Of a DNA stretch of 15,276 nucleotides, positions 1 to 5,942 are shown piece after piece. Positions within the stretch are counted from its first letter, which is position 1. Every line of letters starts with the position of its first letter. The notes beneath the pieces were generated by a model, which ran no database searches, was not told the DNA's origin, and was given only the letters and a program-made list of their open reading frames with translations. The stretch comes from Bacteroidales bacterium (GTDB taxonomy: Bacteria > Bacteroidota > Bacteroidia > Bacteroidales > UBA4181), in assembly GCA_031287245.1 (NCBI GenBank), contig JAITTD010000002.1, forward strand, positions 1 through 15,276, in the 5' to 3' direction. Made by a program: the position numbers and the translations under genes.

Positions 1-1
1 A

Positions 2-457
2 GTAAAAAAAATTGCACTTTTCACAGCCTTGTTGTCACTTGTGTCATGTCCAAAGGACACTGCAGATACTGATTTTAGAATTGTGAATAATTCAAATGAA
101 GACATACTTTGGACATTCTCTTTTAGGGATAAAACCTATAATTCCGGTGATTTAGAGGATTGGCAAAATTGCCCTTGGACTACAAATGTATCTGGGAATA
201 GCGTAGGTACGATAGAGGATGAGAAAAGTTCTCCTTTCTATATAAAAGCAGGCGCTATTATGGAAGATAGACTAAAGTCACATAGGATAAAGGAAATTTT
301 AAGCTATGGATGGATGAAATATTATCTATTCAATTATGATTCTGTTGCGACCATACCATGGTCGCGGATACGCGATGAGCGGATCATATTGAAAGAAGTA
401 ACTTTCCATTCATGGGAGGAGATGGAGTCGTGTAACTTTACAATAACCTATCCATAA
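2..457 (+). CDS. Small lipoprotein, array member 1 (5' end cut by window edge)
   Basis: The reading frame is open from the first bases and ends in TAA at 455-457. The visible N-terminus reads VKKIALFTALLSLVSC, a hydrophobic signal segment ending in a lipobox with Cys at 47-49, so an exported lipoprotein is likely. The true start lies upstream of the window. By comparison with the orphan start at 1162-1212, it probably adds about seven codons starting MVRLNF. The TTG at 29 is inside the signal peptide and is not a credible start. The C-terminal 46 residues (YYLFNYDSVATIPWSR, then an ERIILKEV stretch and a final TITYP) are shared almost exactly with the next two copies. The same layout (aromatic strand, W..IR, LK.., final TI.YP) resembles a widespread family of small uncharacterised Bacteroidota lipoproteins, recalled from memory. 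Function unknown. Confidence 0.75.
   Translation, partial: VKKIALFTALLSLVSCPKDTADTDFRIVNNSNEDILWTFSFRDKTYNSGDLEDWQNCPWTTNVSGNSVGTIEDEKSSPFYIKAGAIMEDRLKSHRIKEILSYGWMKYYLFNYDSVATIPWSRIRDERIILKEVTFHSWEEMESCNFTITYP
320..456 (+). repeat. 137-bp 3' coding repeat, copy A
   Basis: Begins TATTATCT and ends TCCATA. It differs from copy C at four positions by eye, and contains a perfect 8-bp-arm palindrome at 347-365. Confidence 0.85.
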
Positions 458-458
458 C

Positions 459-881
459 ATGGTCAAACTAAAGAAACTTGGAGTATTTGTTCTATTGGTG
501 ATGTGTACAGCATGTCCAGAAGATCGACCATTGGATGGTTCTATGACGATTGTCAACAATTCAAATGAGAATATCATTTCTCTTGGACGCATGGAAAGCA
601 TGGGAGATATAGAGAGTATTACCAATCCCAAACCATGGGGGCAAAATCCTGAACAATATCTAATTCCAAGTGGTAAAAAAGAGTGCGAGTTATTTTCAGC
701 AAATTCTGTACAACAGTCTTTGGAACGAGGCTGGAGAAAATATTATCTGTTTAATTATGATTCAGTAGCAACCATACCATGGTCGCGGAGACGCGATGAG
801 CGGATCATATTAAAAGAAGTAACTTTCCATTCATGGGAGGAGATGGAGGCGTGTAACTTTACAATAACCTATCCATATTGA
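459..881 (+). CDS. Small lipoprotein, array member 2 (intact)
   Basis: A 140-residue protein starting at ATG 459, one base after the stop of array member 1. The N-terminus MVKLKKLGVFVLLVMCTAC is a lipoprotein signal peptide with the probable lipid-accepting Cys at residue 19 (Cys16 is a weaker alternative). The middle of the protein (SMTIVNNSNENI) resembles member 1 (RIVNNSNEDI). The last 46 residues are the shared array tail, with one Ile-to-Arg change (WSRRRDER). It ends TYPY then TGA, whereas its sisters end TYP then TAA. The extra Tyr and the stop come from the adjoining truncated copy, so the 3' end was created by a fusion. It is the only complete member of the array in the window. Function unknown; probably membrane-anchored in the envelope. 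Confidence 0.75.
   Translation: MVKLKKLGVFVLLVMCTACPEDRPLDGSMTIVNNSNENIISLGRMESMGDIESITNPKPWGQNPEQYLIPSGKKECELFSANSVQQSLERGWRKYYLFNYDSVATIPWSRRRDERIILKEVTFHSWEEMEACNFTITYPY
741..877 (+). repeat. 137-bp 3' coding repeat, copy B
   Basis: Same ends as copy A. It differs from copy C at four positions by eye, three of them in neighbouring third-codon positions (TCA GTA GCA against TCT GTT GCG). Similarity to copy C extends further upstream through the LERGWRK codons. Confidence 0.85.
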
Positions 882-1155
882 AAGCATGAGAGATATTGAG
901 AATATTTCCAATCCATGGCAAGATCTTGAAGAATCTCTAATCCCAAGTGGTAAAAACTATTCCGAGCAGTTTTTCATATATACTGTGCAATACTATTTGG
1001 AACGAGGCTGGAGAAAATATTATCTGTTTAATTATGATTCTGTTGCGACCATACCATGGTCGCGGATACGCGATGAGCGGATCATATTAAAAGAAGTAAC
1101 TTTCCATTCATGGGAGGAGATGGAGGCGTGTAACTTTACAATAACCTATCCATAA
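882..1155 (+). pseudogene. 5'-truncated lipoprotein paralogue, array member 3
   Basis: An 89-codon frame opens at ATG 886, four bases after the stop of member 2. It has no signal peptide. Its first residues (MRDIENISNP) align with an internal part of member 2 (MGDIESITNP, from about base 600), and similarity continues through LIPSG and LERGWRKYYLFNY to the shared tail ending at TAA 1153-1155. It is therefore a copy that has lost its promoter-proximal and signal-peptide half. It could be translated by re-initiation after member 2, but the product would lack an export signal. Pseudogene is the best reading; a short cytoplasmic protein is the alternative. Confidence 0.7.
1018..1154 (+). repeat. 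137-bp 3' coding repeat, copy C
   Basis: Intermediate between copies A and B: it matches B at the 5' and 3' diagnostic sites and A in the middle. It could be the ancestral version or a gene-conversion mosaic. The perfect palindrome lies at 1045-1063. Confidence 0.85.
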
Positions 1156-1161
1156 AATAAC

Positions 1162-1212
1162 ATGGTCAGATTAAATTTTACAGTAAAAAAATGTACTTTT
1201 TTCCCAAATTAA
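1162..1212 (+). pseudogene. Orphan start of a lost array lipoprotein gene
   Basis: ATG at 1162 opens a 16-codon frame (MVRLNFTVKKCTFFPN) that stops at 1210-1212. Its codons 7 to 14 match the first bases of the window, where member 1 reads VKKIALF in the same phase. Its start (MVRL) echoes that of member 2 (MVKL). It follows the 3' end of member 3 by 6 nt, as the start of member 2 follows member 1. I infer a leftover 5' end of another paralogue. Confidence 0.5.
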
Positions 1213-1225
1213 ATATTAAACAGAT

Positions 1226-1601
1226 ATGAAAAAACAAGTCATATTCTTATCAATACTTTTGATATGTGGAAGTTGTGAAAAAGTTGCTGAAAGTAGATAT
1301 TATTTTATAGTTTATAACAATTCAACACAGATGATATCAGTTTATGCAGCATACATTTATCCTGATACTTTTTTGCCCGTAGAAAAGCCTAAAATGCTTG
1401 AAATACAACCCGGTAAATTCGATGAATTATATTAAAGATCCCAAATTTAAACGTCTGGAAAGAGGGGAAACGCTTACCATCTTTTTCATAGACAAAGATG
1501 TTGTTGATAAAAATGAGTGGACTGTTATTCGCGAAAGCAATATGGTACTTAAGCGATATGAATTTAATACTGATGATAAAGGTGATATATATTATCCATG
1601 A
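1226..1601 (+). pseudogene. Lipoprotein paralogue broken by a frameshift
   Basis: The 5' part (ATG 1226) encodes a clear lipoprotein signal peptide, MKKQVIFLSILLICGSC, with Cys17. It reads on to PVEKPKML and then stops at 1433-1435. The +1 frame continues from about 1398 as KYNPVNSMNYI and runs to TGA 1599-1601 with TVIRESNMVLKRYEF and a final IYYP. That second part aligns with the array tail (WSRIRDERIILKEVTF ... TITYP), so the two pieces are halves of one gene of about 125 codons. Removing one base in the run at 1395-1400 would restore the frame. A sequencing or assembly error is possible. This copy is much more diverged than the other members, so it is an older paralogue. Confidence 0.65.
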
Positions 1602-1648
1602 TAAAGACATATACGATTTCCACGAGGAAACATTGATTTTAGCAATAC

Positions 1649-1731
1649 ATGAGCGGATCATATTAAAAGAAGTAACCTTCCATTCATGGGAGGAGATGGA
1701 GGCGTGTAACTTTACAATAACCTATCCATAA
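1649..1731 (+). pseudogene. Orphan 3' tail of an array lipoprotein
   Basis: From ATGAGCGG at 1649 to TAA 1729-1731 the sequence encodes the last 27 residues of the shared tail (ERIILKEV ... TITYP). It differs from member 3 by one base (C for T at 1677). Nothing resembling a signal peptide or N-terminal half is attached in frame. A frame opening at 1498 overlaps the previous pseudogene and is probably spurious. Similarity to member 3 continues about 8 bases past the stop. A recombination or deletion scar. Confidence 0.6.
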
Positions 1732-1739
1732 AATAACAT
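1649..1739 (+). repeat. Partial 3' repeat, copy D
   Basis: Only the last 82 bp of the repeat plus the post-stop bases AAATAACAT shared with copy C. The left boundary falls just beyond the palindrome and CGCG cluster present in the full copies. Confidence 0.8.
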
Positions 1740-1836
1740 TGATTATGAAATGGAAAATGTGGTTCCAATGTTAAACATTCAATTTATAGATACACAAAAT
1801 TACAATCAGGATGACAATATTCACAAAAAGAATGTG

Positions 1837-1844
1837 TAATTTTG
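1837..1844 (+). promoter_or_regulatory. Putative -7 box of nikR
   Basis: TAATTTTG matches the Bacteroidota -7 consensus TAnnTTTG, 35 bp before the nikR ATG. No convincing -33 TTTG and no classic NikR operator (GTATGA-N16-TCATAC) is visible nearby. Confidence 0.45.
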
Positions 1845-1879
1845 CATTATAAAATCAATGCCTATTTATTATTACGATC

Positions 1880-2332
1880 ATGTTGGTATCTCGTTTTAGC
1901 GTTTCGTTGGAAGTTGAATTGCTTGAAGCATTGGATCATTACGTGGCAGATAACCATTTTCCCAATCGCTCACAGGCATTGCGCCAGTTGATTGAACGCA
2001 ACTTGGTGGAAAAGAAATGGCAGTGCAACCACACGGTGGCTGGCGCTATTACTTTGCTATACGACCATCACAAACGCGAGGTAGCAAGCAAAATAGCGGA
2101 TATTCAACATGAAGCGCTGAAAGAAATCATTGCGGTGCAACATATCCACCTTTCACAAGATCTTTGCATGGAAATCATTGCTGTGAAAGGGCAGGCACGC
2201 GAGTTGACGACTCTGGCAGACAAACTGATTGGCTTAAAAGGCATCAAACACGGCAAGTTAGTGATGACGCAGAGTGACAGTTTGAGTGAAAACGAGAAAG
2301 CAGCGCATCATCACCATCATCCGCACAGTTAA
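1880..2332 (+). CDS. nikR: Nickel-responsive transcriptional regulator NikR
   Basis: A 150-residue ribbon-helix-helix regulator with a C-terminal ACT-like nickel-binding domain. The N-terminal RFSVSLEVELLEALD and NRSQALRQLI segments (about residues 5-38) are the DNA-binding fold. The nickel-binding residues known from E. coli NikR (His76, His87, His89, Cys95) are all present, shifted by one: His77, His88, His90 and Cys96 (VQHIHLSQDLCMEII). In the family, Ni(II) binding turns the tetramer into a repressor of nickel uptake genes. The protein ends in a His-rich tail (HHHHHPHS, residues 143-150) that E. coli NikR lacks. The next gene starts 9 nt downstream, so the two may be co-transcribed. No nickel transporter gene is in the window, so its target is not visible. 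Confidence 0.93.
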   Translation: MLVSRFSVSLEVELLEALDHYVADNHFPNRSQALRQLIERNLVEKKWQCNHTVAGAITLLYDHHKREVASKIADIQHEALKEIIAVQHIHLSQDLCMEIIAVKGQARELTTLADKLIGLKGIKHGKLVMTQSDSLSENEKAAHHHHHPHS

Positions 2333-2341
2333 ATTTTTACC

Positions 2342-4543
2342 ATGAAAATATTCTTACCATCAAGCAGTATCAGGCTTTTCCTCTTCATTCAACTGTGTTG
2401 CTCCGCCAATATGTATGCAGATGATGTGGATGGCAAATTATTCGCCGAGTTAAAAAAATACGCCATCGTGCACGACCGGTATCAAAATACCAATCTGCCT
2501 GTTTTGACGGGGAATGCAGTCATTGGCGGATTGACAGATCCCTTGGGACGAGGCGTTTACAATATTGAAGTGAACGACTTTTATCTGAATGAAACAGATA
2601 GAGTGATCGGTGCCGGCATGATGCTCCAAATTGCACAGTTTTCGGGCTTGCAACCGGAGATGTACCGGCAAGAGTACGATTTGGAAAACGGAATCCTGTC
2701 CACCCATGTGGCATACCCCAACGGCGCCTACGATTCGGAATTGTTCTTCTCGCAAGACGATAAGGAACTGATGGTCTATACCTTTACCAACCTCGGCAAG
2801 AACAATTTGGTATGCAATATTGACCTCGGTTCGTTCGACTTTAATGTGGTCAACCACACAGACAAGACTGTTTACGGCGTTTCCAAAGAACCTTCATTCA
2901 CTTATCTGCATTATTTTTTGCAAACGAATATTCCGTTCGGTTCGTTCCTGCCTGTTTCAAAAAAAATCCTGTCAAAAGATATTTTTCTGACAGTGCCTGC
3001 GGGTAAAAAACTCGAAATCACGGTACGGCTGAAAGTGGAACAGGATGCAACACCCCGTTCATTGAGCAGATCTTCCGAAACGGGCGAACTGCGTAAAACC
3101 CATATCGACAGATGGAAGTGCAACTGGCAGTCGATGGGGTTTGTCATTCTTCCGAAAGGGGATTTTGCCAAAACGTTTTATCGCTCGTTGCACTGGCTGC
3201 AATGCACAGCAGGTGTGGAAAGAAACCTGCCGGGCGAACAGCAGTTTGCAGCGCTCACCTCCAATATTGCAGCGGCATACCACTATCATGGCAATGCGCA
3301 TCCGAACCACAATCCCTGGGCACAGGAACCGTTTACTTACGGCGGTGCGGGCTGGGCAACGCTGGCTTATACATGGTTGGGCGATAAAACAAGGGCTGGC
3401 AATATGCTGGCGGGGTTTTACCGTCCCGAGTCGTTGAAGAAAAACGTCACCAAGATGTTTCCTGTTGGAAATTACGAATTTGAATACGGTGGCAAAAAGA
3501 AAGGACATTTTGACTACCTTTCGCCGAATCACGCCGATGCCATCGCTTTTGCCCATGAAAATAATTATGACCGCACCAACCATCAGGCGCCGCCTTGGGA
3601 CAAGCAAGTGCATATTCAGGGATTCGCACCGGCTATGTATGATCACTACCACCGGTTTTTTTCGGAAAAAGCAGATACCGCCTACGCAGTCATAAAAGGA
3701 TCTGCAGAGTTTTGGCGCGCCCTTCTGCATTACGACGCCATACAAAAATCGTATGCGATTGCGCCCTTGCTGTCCCTGACGGAAGATTTGTTTGAAGCAG
3801 ACCTTCTTGATGCCTTAATAGCCGCCAAATGGGTACTGACACGGGCGGCAGCGCTTGCGGAACAAAGAAAAACCGATAGCGATTTGCGAAAGAAATGGTT
3901 GCAAATAGCCAAAAACATTAGGATTAGAGACCGAAACAACGTCTATCTCGAATTTGGCAGTGATGACGGAAGCAGAGCAGGCGCCGGATACCAGGGCATC
4001 AGAGGATATGCCTATCTGGGTTTCCCCACACTGGAAACGATGAAGAACTTTTCCGCAAAGAAAGTGAATCAATCACTGAATCAATGCTGGGAACGCAACA
4101 AAAAAGGCGAAGGCATGATTACCTTTATCGCCAACTGGTTTGCTTTGACCGATGCTTATTGGGGGCGGGCGGAAGAAGCCTACGAAAAAGCCTGTTATTG
4201 CCTGACACAAACCGATCCGTCGAACTCCGCTATGTGCGAACAAAATGGCGCCTTGTATTACTTCTTGACCGGTTATGCCTCGTTTACAATGATTCCTGTG
4301 GCGATGGTGCTGCAATCTGTTGGTAATGAGATAAAAGTATTTCCCGCCGTTCCCAAAGCCTTTGCCGATATTGAATTCTACAATCTTCCCGCTACGGGCG
4401 GAATACGGGTTTCGGGCGTGATGAAAGGCGGAAAAACACGTTACGTCCGGTTCGAAAAAGACGGGAAAACCCTGTTAGAAGTAAAAGATAAAGAGGCTGT
4501 CAGCGTATCGCTGGCTGACGGTCGATTGATTCAATCAAAATAG
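2342..4543 (+). CDS. Exported GH65/GH95-like glycoside hydrolase or phosphorylase
   Basis: A 733-residue protein with an N-terminal hydrophobic segment (residues about 10-25) and a probable signal peptidase I site after MYA, before DDVDG; so periplasmic or exported. Residues about 50-280 look like the N-terminal beta-sandwich of clan GH-L enzymes (TGNAVIGGLTDP, FFSQDDKELMVYTFTNLG). A helical barrel-like part follows, with many aromatic and acidic residues (EPFTYGGAGWATLAYTWLGD near 330, HIQGFAPAMYDHYHRF near 425, DDGSRAGAGYQGIRGYAYLG near 545). A C-terminal beta domain has KVFPAVPKAF and GGIRVSGVMKGG (about 665-700), typical of GH95/GH65 C-termini. Substrate and catalytic acid cannot be assigned by eye. 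It sits directly behind nikR, with no SusC/SusD pair or other carbohydrate genes in the window. Confidence 0.6.
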   Translation: MKIFLPSSSIRLFLFIQLCCSANMYADDVDGKLFAELKKYAIVHDRYQNTNLPVLTGNAVIGGLTDPLGRGVYNIEVNDFYLNETDRVIGAGMMLQIAQFSGLQPEMYRQEYDLENGILSTHVAYPNGAYDSELFFSQDDKELMVYTFTNLGKNNLVCNIDLGSFDFNVVNHTDKTVYGVSKEPSFTYLHYFLQTNIPFGSFLPVSKKILSKDIFLTVPAGKKLEITVRLKVEQDATPRSLSRSSETGELRKTHIDRWKCNWQSMGFVILPKGDFAKTFYRSLHWLQCTAGVERNLPGEQQFAALTSNIAAAYHYHGNAHPNHNPWAQEPFTYGGAGWATLAYTWLGDKTRAGNMLAGFYRPESLKKNVTKMFPVGNYEFEYGGKKKGHFDYLSPNHADAIAFAHENNYDRTNHQAPPWDKQVHIQGFAPAMYDHYHRFFSEKADTAYAVIKGSAEFWRALLHYDAIQKSYAIAPLLSLTEDLFEADLLDALIAAKWVLTRAAALAEQRKTDSDLRKKWLQIAKNIRIRDRNNVYLEFGSDDGSRAGAGYQGIRGYAYLGFPTLETMKNFSAKKVNQSLNQCWERNKKGEGMITFIANWFALTDAYWGRAEEAYEKACYCLTQTDPSNSAMCEQNGALYYFLTGYASFTMIPVAMVLQSVGNEIKVFPAVPKAFADIEFYNLPATGGIRVSGVMKGGKTRYVRFEKDGKTLLEVKDKEAVSVSLADGRLIQSK

Positions 4544-4559
4544 GCGACTGTTATTTATA

Positions 4560-4598
4560 CGGGTGCGATGCCAACCCTTATGCGGGTGCGATGCCAAC
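4560..4598 (+). repeat. Two direct copies of a 16-mer
   Basis: CGGGTGCGATGCCAAC occurs at 4560-4575 and again at 4583-4598, separated by 7 bp (CCTTATG). It lies 16 bp after the stop of the glycoside hydrolase gene. Confidence 0.85.
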
Positions 4599-4605
4599 GG
4601 TGTTT

Positions 4606-4653
4606 TGTCCCGCAGGGACAGCCCTTTATTAACCGTATGCTTCAGCATACGGT
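4606..4653. repeat. Pair of perfect hairpins, REP-like element or terminator
   Basis: The first hairpin, 4606-4620, has arms TGTCCC and GGGACA around GCA. The second, 4632-4653, has 9-bp arms ACCGTATGC and GCATACGGT around TTCA. There is no T-run directly after either, so a classical intrinsic terminator is not clear, though the second stem could end transcription of the upstream gene. Together with the tandem 16-mer it looks like a dispersed intergenic palindromic repeat. Confidence 0.6.
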
Positions 4654-4692
4654 GTGTAGCACAGCATATTTTTTTCATTTTGTGGTGAAAAC

Positions 4693-4724
4693 CTTGCCTG
4701 TTTTTCAAAAATCAATTATATTTG
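4693..4724 (+). promoter_or_regulatory. Promoter of the carboxynorspermidine synthase gene
   Basis: The -7 box TATATTTG (4717-4724) fits TAnnTTTG exactly. CTTG at 4693-4696, 20 bp upstream, fits the -33 TTTG at three of four positions. The ATG follows 19 bp after the -7 box, preceded by A-rich sequence without a Shine-Dalgarno motif. Confidence 0.65.
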
Positions 4725-4743
4725 CGTCATTAACAAAATCAAA

Positions 4744-5937
4744 ATGGGTAAAGTAATCATAATCGGAGCAGGCGGAGTAGGTACCGTTGTGGCTCACAAA
4801 ATTGCTTCGGTGACCGAAGAATTCAGTGAAATATTGCTGGCAAGCCGCACCAAATCGAAGTGCGATGCCATTGCAGCCGCTATTGGGAGCAACAGAATGA
4901 AGACCGCGCAGGTGGATGCCGACAATGTGCCGGAGTTGGTGGCATTGTTCCGCAGTTTTCAACCGGATTTGGTGGTCAACGTTGCTCTTCCATATCAGGA
5001 TTTGACCATCATGGATGCCTGCCTCGAAGCGGGAGTAAATTATTTGGATACAGCCAATTACGAACCAAAAGAGGAAGCAAAATTCGAGTACAAATGGCAA
5101 TGGGCATATCAGGAAAAGTTCAAAAAGGCAGGTTTGACAGCCATTCTCGGCTGCGGCTTCGATCCGGGCGTCACCGGCGTGTTCACGGCTTATGCTGTTA
5201 AACATCATTTTGACGAAATTCGTTATTTGGACATTGTGGATTGCAATGCAGGCGACCACGGCCATCCCTTTGCCACCAATTTCAACCCCGAAATCAACAT
5301 TCGCGAAGTGACCCAGAAAGGTAAATACTGGGAAAACGGGCAATGGATGCTCACCGAGCCGCATGAAATCCATAAAGCCCTGAATTATCCCGACATTGGA
5401 GCGAAGGAATCGTATCTTATTTATCATGAAGAACTTGAATCCTTGGTGAAAAATTTTCCGAGCCTGCAACGTGCCCGTTTTTGGATGACTTTCGGACAGG
5501 AATACCTTACGCATCTGCGTGTCATTCAGAATATCGGAATGGCTCGGATTGACCCTGTGCTCTATCAGGGTATGGAAATCGTACCGATACAGTTTTTGAA
5601 AGCAGTGTTGCCCAATCCGGGCGAACTTGGAGCCAACTATACCGGATGGACTTCCATTGGCTGTCGCATTCGCGGCATCAAAAACGGCAAGGAACACAGT
5701 TATTACGTGTATAACAATTGCAGTCACGAGGCGGCATACAAGGAAACCGGCACTCAGGCAGTCAGTTACACCACCGGCGTGCCTGCCATGATTGGAGCCT
5801 TGATGTTCATGAGAGGCTTATGGAAAAAACCCGGTGTGTTCAATGTGGAACAGTTTGACCCCGACCCCTTTATGGAGCAATTGAACTTGCATGGATTACC
5901 ATGGAAGGAGTTGCATGACAGCGATTTGGAATTATAG
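4744..5937 (+). CDS. Carboxynorspermidine synthase (saccharopine dehydrogenase family)
   Basis: A 397-residue cytoplasmic oxidoreductase. The N-terminal Rossmann fold has the dinucleotide motif GAGGVG at residues 8-13, followed by the ASRTKSKCDAI strand and helix. Long stretches typical of the bacterial carboxy(nor)spermidine dehydrogenase group are visible: NVALPYQDLTIMDACLEAG, LDTANYEPK, LGCGFDPGVTG, NCSHEAAYKETG and the C-terminal FDPDPFMEQLN. Family knowledge: the enzyme condenses aspartate semialdehyde with putrescine or diaminopropane using NADPH, and a decarboxylase then gives (nor)spermidine. Bacteroidota commonly use this route for spermidine. The partner decarboxylase is not in the window. 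It has its own promoter and converges with murF, the stops being 5 bp apart with no visible terminator between them. The choice between a carboxyspermidine and carboxynorspermidine product is inference. Confidence 0.87.
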   Translation: MGKVIIIGAGGVGTVVAHKIASVTEEFSEILLASRTKSKCDAIAAAIGSNRMKTAQVDADNVPELVALFRSFQPDLVVNVALPYQDLTIMDACLEAGVNYLDTANYEPKEEAKFEYKWQWAYQEKFKKAGLTAILGCGFDPGVTGVFTAYAVKHHFDEIRYLDIVDCNAGDHGHPFATNFNPEINIREVTQKGKYWENGQWMLTEPHEIHKALNYPDIGAKESYLIYHEELESLVKNFPSLQRARFWMTFGQEYLTHLRVIQNIGMARIDPVLYQGMEIVPIQFLKAVLPNPGELGANYTGWTSIGCRIRGIKNGKEHSYYVYNNCSHEAAYKETGTQAVSYTTGVPAMIGALMFMRGLWKKPGVFNVEQFDPDPFMEQLNLHGLPWKELHDSDLEL

Positions 5938-5942
5938 CCGGG

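Noticed and set aside
1..1740. CRISPR array or diversity-generating retroelement
   Set aside because: The repeats are long, coding, irregularly spaced and few. No reverse transcriptase, cas gene or template/variable repeat pair is present in the window.
2306..2332. His-rich end of NikR as a vector His-tag artefact
   Set aside because: The run is interrupted (HHHHHPHS), encoded by mixed CAT and CAC codons, and followed by natural intergenic sequence and the next gene.
3059..3745. 228-codon open frame on the minus strand
   Set aside because: Antisense to the glycoside hydrolase; low-complexity translation and no start context.
4568..4756. 62-codon frame overlapping the start of the carboxynorspermidine synthase gene
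   Set aside because: It consists of the tandem repeat, the hairpins and the promoter, and overlaps the next start codon. Not a plausible gene.
4705..5727. 340-codon open frame on the minus strand
   Set aside because: Antisense to the strongly conserved carboxynorspermidine synthase; its translation has no recognisable domain, and it contains that gene's promoter.
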